Source: Halothiobacillus neapolitanus (lineage in GTDB: Bacteria > Pseudomonadota > Gammaproteobacteria > Halothiobacillales > Halothiobacillaceae). From it: 12,482 nt of DNA. Positions 6,862 to 12,482 of this stretch are shown here, one piece after another; within the stretch, counting starts at the first letter, position 1; every line of letters starts with the position of its first letter. The position numbers were made by a program, and so were the translations under genes. The notes under the pieces were generated by a model. The model ran no database searches. It was not told the origin of the DNA and worked only from the letters and a program-made list of their open reading frames with translations. The stretch lies in assembly GCA_020722165.1 (NCBI GenBank), contig DYLI01000041.1:1-12482 (forward strand), written 5' to 3'.

Positions 6862-7683
6862 ATGAATCTATTACTTAGTCTGGCGATTGGCCTTGTGCTG
6901 ATCGTGCTAGTGTTTTTTGGCTTGAATCGCTTACTGCGCCTTCCTGGTCGTCAGGCTGCGGTGATTCTGGCAATTTTGTCTCTGGGCTTTTATTTGCCCT
7001 ATGCCCTGCTGCACTGGGAAGGTGGCGACGTGCTCGCTATTCACCTTGCGGTGTATTTAATGACGGCATTCGTACTCGGTCTCTTGGCGCATCAGCGCGA
7101 ACAAAACCTCCCGCCCAATGGACGCAGCTTCCGCTGGGGGCCAGGCATGATTATTGGTTTTTTCTCCGTCATTATCGCCATGGACTCCATGTTTGTGACC
7201 CTGGCAATTAACGGCATGGGTGGAAAAGTGGCTGAATTTTTACTGCCCAAGCCACGTCACGCGGAAATGGTGAGCTCACACTTCCCCGGCGTGATTTCGC
7301 ACGATTTTCAGCAAAAAGAAGCGCTTTACAATCAGTATCTGCATCAAGTGGAGCAACAAAAGGAACGCGGCTGGCAGGTACAGTATGGCTGGGTGGGTGA
7401 AGCCATCGCACATCAAGCTGGCAGTTTCCAGGTGCAGGCGCGCGACAAGCAAGATCAGCCGATTAGCGGTGGGAATGTTGAGGCCAGTTTTTTGCGCCCT
7501 TCGGATAAAAAAGAAGATTTCAACCTAAAACTTGCCGAAACGGAACCCGGCGTGTATCGCACAGAGGTCACACCGCCCATGCCAGGGCTGTGGCAAGTCG
7601 TGATCGTGGTACGCCGTGGGGACGATGTACACGAAATTCGCGCTTCAACGGATGTACTCGATGCTGCGACGCAAGCGAAATAA
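6862..7683 (+). CDS. ccoH: CcoH/FixH-like cbb3 oxidase assembly protein with extra N-terminal membrane domain
   Basis: 273 residues, against roughly 150-180 for ordinary CcoH. Residues from about 92 onward look like the family: a membrane segment (GMIIGFFSVIIAMDSMFVTLAI) followed by an acid-rich periplasmic part with SHDFQQKEALYNQYL, QQKERGWQVQYGW and a terminal beta-rich domain (GVYRTEVTPPMPGLWQVVIVV). CcoH is a membrane protein needed for stable cbb3 oxidase assembly. The first 90 residues add about three hydrophobic segments (about 2-22, 31-50, 57-76), which I do not recognise. There is no internal ribosome binding site that would suggest two genes. It sits between ccoG and ccoI; the stop TAA is followed at once by the ccoI ATG. 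The assignment rests on position plus the C-terminal pattern. Confidence 0.85.
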   Translation: MNLLLSLAIGLVLIVLVFFGLNRLLRLPGRQAAVILAILSLGFYLPYALLHWEGGDVLAIHLAVYLMTAFVLGLLAHQREQNLPPNGRSFRWGPGMIIGFFSVIIAMDSMFVTLAINGMGGKVAEFLLPKPRHAEMVSSHFPGVISHDFQQKEALYNQYLHQVEQQKERGWQVQYGWVGEAIAHQAGSFQVQARDKQDQPISGGNVEASFLRPSDKKEDFNLKLAETEPGVYRTEVTPPMPGLWQVVIVVRRGDDVHEIRASTDVLDAATQAK

Positions 7684-10143
7684 ATGCCTGGTTCAGAAAG
7701 CATCTTCACGCCTTTAGCGGATAAACAGGCCGCAACTGAACTGCATTGTTTTCACTGCGGCCTGCCCGTACCGCCCGCAGCGACTTACACTGCGCGTGTG
7801 TTGGGCGAAGATCGCCCCATGTGCTGCCCCGGCTGCAAAGCGGTGGCCGAAGCGATTGTCGAAGGCGGCATGGAAGACTACTACCGCTACCGTACCGAAG
7901 CCTCGCCACAAGGGCATGAGCTGGTGCCGCGTGAGCTGGAAAGCCTGCGTCTGTACGACCGCGAAGCCTTACAAAAAAGCTTTGTCACCCGTGATGGCGA
8001 CCTGCGCGAAGCGGCGCTGATTCTGGAAGGCATGACCTGCCCTGCCTGTGTTTGGCTGAACGAAAAGCATGTCCGCGCCCTGCCCGGCGTGATTGCTTTT
8101 TCCATCAACTACAGCACCCAGCGTGCGCGTGTGCAGTGGGATGAGCGCCAGATCCATCTGAGCGACATTCTGCAAGCCATTACCGCGCTCGGCTACAGCG
8201 CGCATCCATTCGATGCCGGTCGGCAAGAGGCCTCCGCCAAACGCGAACGTACGGTTGCCCTGCGTCGTGTCGGTGTCGCGGGCTTGAGCATGATGCAGGT
8301 GATGATGCTCGCCATCGCGCTCTACTCCGGCGACTTTAGCGGCATGGATGAGCAGTTGCGCCATTATCTGCGCTGGGCCAGCCTGTTACTCACCTTACCG
8401 GTCATTCTTTACAGCGCCTCGGGCTTTTTTATCTCCGCCTGGCGTGAGCTAAAAATCAAACGTCTGGGTATGGATTTGCCGATCAGTCTGACGCTGGGCT
8501 TGAGTTTTATCGCCAGCGTATGGGCGACGGTAACACAGAGCGGCGAGGTGTATTTCGACACCGTAACCATGTTTGTGTTTTTGTTGCTGACGGGGCGCTT
8601 TCTGGAAATGGCGGCACGCCACAAGGCTTCCGCCGCCGCCGATGCGCTGGTCAAATTGCTGCCGACGATTGCGGCACGCATCAATGCCCAAGGCGAAGAA
8701 GACATGGTGCCGGTGATCGAATTGTGCAGCGGCGATCATGTTCGCATCCGTCCGGGTGAAAGCGTACCTGCCGATGGTGTCGTCATCGAAGGCCGCAGTA
8801 GTGTCGATGAATCGCTGCTTACGGGCGAAAGTCTGCCCAGCGGGCGCGGTGTCGGTGATGTACTGATCGGCGGCTCGGTGAACGTCGAAAGCCCACTGCT
8901 AATGCGCGTGGACAAGGTGGGGGCGGACACCATGCTGTCCTCCATTCTGCGCCTGCTGGATCGCGCCCACGCCGAAAAACCGCGCATTGGAGAAATTGCC
9001 GACCGGGCTGCACAATGGTTCGTACTGGGCTTGCTCATCACCAGTGCCCTCGTGGCCGCGTGGTGGTGGCTACATGAGCCAGCGCGCGCCTTCTGGGTGG
9101 TGATTTCCTTGCTGGCGATTACCTGCCCCTGTGCGCTAGGCCTTGCCACCCCCGCCGCGCTTACCGCCGCCACGGGCAGTCTCACACGCCTTGGATTGCT
9201 GGTCACACGCGGCCATGCGCTCGAAACCCTCGCCAAGACCAATCATGTGGTCTTCGATAAAACCGGCACGCTGACCTATGGCAAACTCACGCTGGAGAAA
9301 ATCATTCCCTTGGATGGCGTGGGGCTGGATGCGAGCCAGATTCTGCACCTTGCCGCCGCGTTGGAGCGCGCCTCCGAACACCCGGTTGCCAAAGCGATTG
9401 TGGCACAAGCGCCGCAAGGTGTCGCCGCAGAATCCATCACCGCCCTGCCCGGCCAGGGCATTGAAGGCCGGGTGGATGGACAACACTATCGCGTGGGCAA
9501 CGCCGAGTTTGCGGCACAGCTTACGCAACAAAACGCCCCCGCTGCCCCCGATGAAAGCGGAACGCTGGTTCTGTTGGCGAATGAACAGCGCGCACTGGGC
9601 TGGCTGGTATTGCGCGACAAGGCACGCGACGAGGCACACGAAGTCATTCGTGATCTGCAAGCACGCGGCAACAAAGTCAGCCTGCTCAGTGGTGATCGTC
9701 CGGCAGAAGCGCAACGCATGGGTGCGAGCTTGGGCATAACGCAGATTTTTGGCGGCCTGCACCCGCAAGACAAACTGGAGCAACTGCGTCGCTTCCAACA
9801 GGAAGGGGACATTGTTCTCATGGTTGGCGACGGCGTGAATGATGCCCCGGTGCTGGCTGGGGCGCAGGTTTCGCTGGCCATGGGCGGCGGCACACAACTT
9901 GCCCAATCCAGCGCCGATATGATTTTACTCTCGGAAAACCTGCACCATATTCCACAAGGATTAATGGTCGCGCGCAAAACCATGCGCATCATTCACGAAA
10001 ACCTCGCCTGGGCGCTGGGTTACAACATTATCGCCATACCCGCCGCCGCCGGCGGCTTTGTCCCGCCCTGGCTAGCTGCGATCGGCATGTCATTAAGTTC
10101 GCTTATAGTGGTATTAAATGCTTTGCGCTTGCGCCGCGTCTAA
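7684..10143 (+). CDS. ccoI: Cu(I)-exporting P1B-type ATPase CcoI (FixI), cbb3 copper supply
   Basis: 819 residues. This P-type ATPase moves Cu(I) across the inner membrane for the CuB site of cbb3 oxidase. The N-terminus has a metal-binding Cys cluster (CFHC 22-25, CCPGC 47-51), then a heavy-metal domain with GMTCPAC (116-122, C119 and C122). The ATPase signatures are in order: TGES (380-383, actuator), the transmembrane copper site CPC (481-483, TCPCALGLATPAA), the phosphorylated D525 in DKTGTLT, SEHP (564-567), and GDGVNDAP (715-722). The N-terminal Cys cluster distinguishes CcoI from CopA. The ATG directly abuts the ccoH stop with a weak ribosome binding site, suggesting translational coupling. 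The next gene, ccoS, starts 38 bases after its stop. Confidence 0.95.
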   Translation: MPGSESIFTPLADKQAATELHCFHCGLPVPPAATYTARVLGEDRPMCCPGCKAVAEAIVEGGMEDYYRYRTEASPQGHELVPRELESLRLYDREALQKSFVTRDGDLREAALILEGMTCPACVWLNEKHVRALPGVIAFSINYSTQRARVQWDERQIHLSDILQAITALGYSAHPFDAGRQEASAKRERTVALRRVGVAGLSMMQVMMLAIALYSGDFSGMDEQLRHYLRWASLLLTLPVILYSASGFFISAWRELKIKRLGMDLPISLTLGLSFIASVWATVTQSGEVYFDTVTMFVFLLLTGRFLEMAARHKASAAADALVKLLPTIAARINAQGEEDMVPVIELCSGDHVRIRPGESVPADGVVIEGRSSVDESLLTGESLPSGRGVGDVLIGGSVNVESPLLMRVDKVGADTMLSSILRLLDRAHAEKPRIGEIADRAAQWFVLGLLITSALVAAWWWLHEPARAFWVVISLLAITCPCALGLATPAALTAATGSLTRLGLLVTRGHALETLAKTNHVVFDKTGTLTYGKLTLEKIIPLDGVGLDASQILHLAAALERASEHPVAKAIVAQAPQGVAAESITALPGQGIEGRVDGQHYRVGNAEFAAQLTQQNAPAAPDESGTLVLLANEQRALGWLVLRDKARDEAHEVIRDLQARGNKVSLLSGDRPAEAQRMGASLGITQIFGGLHPQDKLEQLRRFQQEGDIVLMVGDGVNDAPVLAGAQVSLAMGGGTQLAQSSADMILLSENLHHIPQGLMVARKTMRIIHENLAWALGYNIIAIPAAAGGFVPPWLAAIGMSLSSLIVVLNALRLRRV

Positions 10144-10181
10144 AGCCCGCGTAACGTTTCGCACATTGACGGAGTAATTTT

Positions 10182-10379
10182 GTGGATATTCTGTATCTTT
10201 TGATTCCGCTGAGTATGCTGGTCGCCGGTTTACTGATTTGGGGTGTCGTGTGGTCCGTGCGCAGCGGTCAATATGATGATCCCGACGGCGACGCACACCG
10301 CATTCTGATGGACGATGATGACCCACGTATTCCGCACTCCAACACAGACAACACGCCTCAAGAAAAGCACTCACGCTAA
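10182..10379 (+). CDS. ccoS: cbb3 oxidase maturation protein CcoS
   Basis: 65 residues from a GTG start with GGAG 7 bases upstream. There is one N-terminal membrane segment (LYLLIPLSMLVAGLLIWGVVWSV, about 4-26) followed by the family signature SGQYDDPDGDAHRILMDDD (about 28-46) and a polar tail. CcoS is a small membrane protein needed for cofactor insertion into cbb3 oxidase. It follows ccoI by 38 bases and closes the ccoGHIS operon. The tail after the DDD cluster is slightly longer than the shortest family members. Confidence 0.93.
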   Translation: MDILYLLIPLSMLVAGLLIWGVVWSVRSGQYDDPDGDAHRILMDDDDPRIPHSNTDNTPQEKHSR

Positions 10380-10383
10380 GTTG

Positions 10384-10413
10384 TTGGTGAGTCCGATCTT
10401 CCCGGCGTACAAT
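10384..10413 (+). promoter_or_regulatory. Candidate sigma-70 promoter for the 31-residue membrane peptide gene
   Basis: TTGGTG (10384-10389) and TACAAT (10408-10413) are spaced by 18 bases. TACAAT matches five of six -10 positions; the -35 is weak. A start near 10420 would leave a leader of about 38 bases before the ATG at 10458. The promoter begins immediately behind the ccoS stop, so the peptide gene may also be cotranscribed with ccoGHIS. Confidence 0.45.
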
Positions 10414-10457
10414 TCACTTAACGTTTCATAAGCCCACCCTAGCAAGGAGATTGCACC

Positions 10458-10553
10458 ATGCACCTGTTCAACTTTGAAAACTTCGCACTGACCTTCACTT
10501 TTGGTCTGATTATCTTTGCGTGGTTGACTTTTTTGGGTGTGATTTTTTCCTAA
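10458..10553 (+). CDS. 31-residue single-span membrane peptide, function unknown
   Basis: A complete short frame beginning MHLFNFENFALT and ending in LGVIFS and TAA. AAGGAG (10444-10449) lies 8 bases before the ATG. Residues 9-30 are almost entirely hydrophobic, with one Trp, so a single membrane span is expected. It stands between ccoS and a perfect stem terminator, with its own candidate promoter. I do not recognise the sequence. It differs from CydX and from CcoQ as I remember them. Its location suggests a small subunit or assembly factor of a respiratory complex, as with CcoM or CydX, but this rests only on neighbourhood and shape. A chance open frame is unlikely given the ribosome binding site and flanking signals. 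Confidence 0.65.
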   Translation: MHLFNFENFALTFTFGLIIFAWLTFLGVIFS

Positions 10554-10575
10554 TCAACCCAAATCGATAGGCATT

Positions 10576-10602
10576 AAAAAACCCGCATCAAGCGGGTTTT
10601 TT
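10576..10602. terminator. Bidirectional intrinsic terminator between the peptide gene and rpoH
   Basis: An 11-base perfect stem with AAAAAACCCGC (10576-10586) and GCGGGTTTTTT (10592-10602) around a 5-base ATCAA loop. The GC core followed by a T-run on both strands fits factor-independent termination of the plus-strand peptide gene and of the converging minus-strand rpoH, whose stop is at 10651. Confidence 0.9.
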
Positions 10603-10650
10603 GTGGGTCTATACCCCTTTTTTGAAAAAAGAAGCTAGGAAGGACTTGAT

Positions 10651-11514
10651 TTAAGCCGTCAAGCTCGCACGCATTTTCTTCATTGCCGCCTGTTCAATCT
10701 GGCGAATACGCTCGGCCGAGACACCGTATTCTGCCGCCAGCTCGTGCAAGGTTGCCTTCTCACCTTGCGTCAGCCAACGTCGCTGCACAATCGCCCGGCT
10801 ACGTGCATCAAGCTTATCAACAGCACTATCCAGTTGGTCAAGCTGCTGAGAATGACTATCGACACGCTCCAGGGTCAAAGCGGGGTCAGCATCCGAGGCC
10901 TCCAGCCAAGCCGCCGGAGCAAGATGCGCTTCATCATCATTATCGGCATCAATGGCCACATCGCGCCCCAGCAAGCGCGACTCCATTTCAAACACCTCAT
11001 ATAAGGGCACGTTCAATTCTTCGGCAATCGCCTTGCCCTCATCTTGAGTCAGCCAATGCTCACCATCACGCATCCCGCGCAAACGGAAGAACAACTTACG
11101 CTGTGCCTTGGTAGTGGCCACACGCACCATACGCCAGTTGCGCATGATGAACTCGTGAATTTCGGCACGAATCCAATGCACCGCAAAGGTAATTAAACGC
11201 ACTTTGCGATCGGGCTCATAACGACGCACCGCCTTCATCAGGCCGATATTGCCCTCCTGCACCAGCTCGCCCAAAGGCAAGCCGTAACCGCTGTAGCTCC
11301 GCGCAATATGCACCACAAAGCGCAAATGCCCCATCACCAGCTGTTTGGCGGCTTCAAGGTCTTGATGATCTTGCAGGTTTTTAGCGAGGCGATATTCCTC
11401 GTCAGCATCCAACATAGGAATTTTGCGTAAATCGGCCAAATACGCCGACAAAGCCTCGCGCGGCGAATCGTGCATAGAGACAGGAAAAACAGGAAGTTGA
11501 TCGGTCAATGACAC
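10651..11514 (-). CDS. rpoH: RNA polymerase heat-shock sigma factor sigma-32
   Basis: 287 residues from a GTG at 11514. An in-frame ATG lies further up at 11529 (and a longer frame to 11580), but AGGAG ends 7 bases before the GTG, and the upstream frame crosses the promoter and operator. The protein has the sigma-70 family order: region 2 (LRFVVHIARSYSGYGLPLGELVQEGNIGLMKA, about 64-95), the core promoter-recognition part (HWIRAEIHEFIMRNWRMV), the RpoH box QRKLFFRLR (138-146), and region 4 with a helix-turn-helix (TLHELAAEYGVSAERIRQIEQAAMKKMR, about 255-282). It directs transcription of chaperone and protease genes in heat stress. The alternative would be another group 3 sigma, but the RpoH box and length are decisive. 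A CIRCE operator lies upstream. Confidence 0.95.
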   Translation of the reverse strand: MSLTDQLPVFPVSMHDSPREALSAYLADLRKIPMLDADEEYRLAKNLQDHQDLEAAKQLVMGHLRFVVHIARSYSGYGLPLGELVQEGNIGLMKAVRRYEPDRKVRLITFAVHWIRAEIHEFIMRNWRMVRVATTKAQRKLFFRLRGMRDGEHWLTQDEGKAIAEELNVPLYEVFEMESRLLGRDVAIDADNDDEAHLAPAAWLEASDADPALTLERVDSHSQQLDQLDSAVDKLDARSRAIVQRRWLTQGEKATLHELAAEYGVSAERIRQIEQAAMKKMRASLTA

Positions 11515-11545
11515 GTCGAGTCTCCTCATTAAAACATTGTGGTTG

Positions 11546-11575
11546 AATTTAGCACTCCAAGAGTGAGAGTGCCAA
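11546..11575 (-). promoter_or_regulatory. rpoH promoter overlapped by CIRCE operator (HrcA site)
   Basis: At 11549-11575 on the plus strand lie TTAGCACTC, a 9-base spacer, and GAGTGCCAA. The CIRCE consensus is TTAGCACTC-N9-GAGTGCTAA, so 17 of 18 arm bases agree. On the minus strand, TTGGCA (11575-11570) and TAAATT (11551-11546), spaced 18 bases, form a sigma-70-like promoter that lies within the CIRCE. Predicted transcription start near 11539, about 25 bases before the rpoH GTG. HrcA binding here should block RNA polymerase. Confidence 0.8.
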
Positions 11576-11660
11576 GTCAACCCATAAGTTCCTGCACCAT
11601 CTCTTTTGATGATTTCATAAAAAATTCAAATTAATTTCACAAAAAAATACCGACACCCGC

Positions 11661-11695
11661 TATAGACTTATCGCAAGTCAAATAGACATCTAGAC
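11661..11695 (+). promoter_or_regulatory. Three TAGAC repeats upstream of phnF, candidate operator
   Basis: TAGAC occurs at 11663-11667, 11683-11687 and 11691-11695, the first within TATAGAC and the last within TCTAGAC. HutC-type GntR regulators recognise GTxTAxAC-like sites, and phnF begins 8 bases later. This suggests autoregulation by PhnF. TATAGA could also be a -10 element; no convincing -35 was found, and I see no Pho box. Confidence 0.35.
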
Positions 11696-11702
11696 AACAT
11701 AT

Positions 11703-12428
11703 ATGAGTTTCTACGCCATCAAGCGCGACCACGCAAGTCATGTTTACCGCCAAATTGCCAAGTCGCTGCAGGACGAGATCAAGCAACGCTACACCACCGG
11801 CGATGCCCTACCCTCCGAACTGACCCTCGCCGCGCGCTTTGGTGTTAATCGCCATACCATACGTCATGCCGTTGATCTTCTTATTGAAGTGGGCTTGGTC
11901 GAGCGTCGCCATGGCAGCGGAACCTTCGTGCTGGGGCTAATTGATTACGCCATTAATGCCAAAACGCGCTTTACCGAACAGCTCGAAGGCAGCGGCATGA
12001 GCGCAGACACGGAAATTTTGAACCATATTGTCGCCCCGGCCTCTGCTGGCGTGGCGCGCCGTTTGCATCTGCGTGAGCACGAAGATGTGGTGTTTATTGA
12101 AACCCGCCGCCGCGTCGATAGCGTGCCGTTTGCTCTGGTATCGCATTTTTTCCCGGCCAAAGACTATGACGAACCACTCAGTCATTACACCGGCGGTTCG
12201 CTGCATGGTTTTTTATCCACCCAGCTCAATTTGCGCCTGCGCCGCACGGAAAGCCTGATTACCGCCACTCTACCGCAAGGTGATGATGCCCAGCTTTTGT
12301 CCATGCCAAGCAACAGCCCCGTGCTGCGCGTGAAAAGCCTGAATGTTTCAGAAGCGACCGGCGAACCCGTCGAGTATGCCTTAACCCGATTCCGTGCCGA
12401 CCGCGTGCAGCTGTCGGTCATGGTGTAG
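11703..12428 (+). CDS. phnF: GntR/UTRA regulator of phosphonate utilisation, PhnF
   Basis: 241 residues, the length typical of PhnF. The N-terminal winged helix (about 12-77) has GDALPSELTLAARFGVNRHTIRHAVDLLIEVGLVERRHGSGTF. The rest (about 90-238) is a UTRA ligand-binding domain. Several stretches agree with E. coli PhnF as I know it: VNRHT-R-A-D-L, NA-TRF, ETRRRV, SLHGFL, the LRLRRTES segment and the VEYALTRFRAD ending. PhnF controls the C-P lyase operon for use of phosphonates as a phosphorus source. There is no clear Shine-Dalgarno before the ATG. It is divergent from rpoH and followed by a probable phn gene start. Other HutC-type regulators are possible but less likely. Confidence 0.9.
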   Translation: MSFYAIKRDHASHVYRQIAKSLQDEIKQRYTTGDALPSELTLAARFGVNRHTIRHAVDLLIEVGLVERRHGSGTFVLGLIDYAINAKTRFTEQLEGSGMSADTEILNHIVAPASAGVARRLHLREHEDVVFIETRRRVDSVPFALVSHFFPAKDYDEPLSHYTGGSLHGFLSTQLNLRLRRTESLITATLPQGDDAQLLSMPSNSPVLRVKSLNVSEATGEPVEYALTRFRADRVQLSVMV

Positions 12429-12476
12429 CCCCCGCTGTCCCTGTCCGTTGTATCAAACCCTGTTTAGGAGATGTTT

Positions 12477-12482
12477 ATGTCT
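12477..12482 (+). CDS. Start of the next gene, probably phnG (only two codons present)
   Basis: ATG TCT at the right edge, with AGGAG at 12466-12470 and a 6-base spacing. It lies 49 bases behind the phnF stop on the same strand. In C-P lyase operons phnF is normally followed by phnG, so that is the expected identity. No protein evidence is available in the window. Confidence 0.4.

Noticed and set aside
9136..9906. Minus-strand open frame of 256 codons inside ccoI
   Set aside because: It is opposite the highly conserved ATPase domains of ccoI, with no family match or start signal.
10617..10631. C-T6-G-A6-G palindrome near the rpoH stop
   Set aside because: It is pure A/T and too weak as an RNA stem; the GC-rich stem next to it explains termination.
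11635..11656. Possible Pho box ahead of phnF
   Set aside because: The TTTCAC and CGACAC segments are not spaced by the 11 bases of a PhoB direct repeat.
1..12482. CRISPR arrays, tRNA or rRNA genes, insertion sequences, phage or defence genes
   Set aside because: No regularly spaced repeats, no tRNA-like cloverleaf, and no transposase or integrase frame were seen on either strand.

Overview
The window looks like chromosomal DNA of a gammaproteobacterium. Three things point that way: mtnA lies on the same strand upstream of gyrA, as I recall from Pseudomonas; the sigma-32 and PhnF proteins resemble gammaproteobacterial ones; and there is a ccoGHIS set for a cbb3-type terminal oxidase. I cannot name the genus. 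Both edges cut genes: gyrA on the left, and probably phnG on the right.

Left half, minus strand (about 1-5313). Reading in the direction of transcription: mtnA (methionine salvage), a small Cys/His-rich exported protein, a small His/Met-rich exported protein, a TolC/CusC-type outer-membrane lipoprotein, a Tat-exported two-domain multicopper oxidase, a CusF-like periplasmic copper-binding protein, then the first 22 codons of gyrA. The five genes between mtnA and gyrA form a compact periplasmic copper-handling block. It has oxidation, binding and outer-membrane export functions, but no RND pump or adaptor (CusA/CusB) in the window.

Middle, plus strand (5425-10553). ccoG, ccoH, ccoI and ccoS are tightly packed. 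They supply copper to, and assemble, cbb3 cytochrome oxidase, but the structural ccoNOQP genes are not here. CcoH carries an extra N-terminal part of roughly 95 residues with about three membrane segments. Behind ccoS is a 31-codon gene for a single-span membrane peptide, with its own candidate promoter, a strong ribosome binding site and a perfect stem terminator.

Right part (10651-12482). rpoH (minus strand) and phnF (plus strand) are divergent. The rpoH promoter is covered by a near-perfect CIRCE (HrcA) operator, which suggests that the heat-shock sigma factor is itself under HrcA repression. phnF encodes the GntR/UTRA regulator of phosphonate (C-P lyase) genes. A start codon with a strong Shine-Dalgarno sequence 49 bases behind it is probably the first gene of that operon.

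The main theme is copper: detoxification in the periplasm on one strand and delivery to a respiratory oxidase on the other, with mtnA and a shared 111-base intergenic region containing a perfect palindrome between them. The least explained items are the 31-residue peptide, the extended CcoH, the CIRCE-controlled rpoH, and the pump-less copper block placed between mtnA and gyrA.
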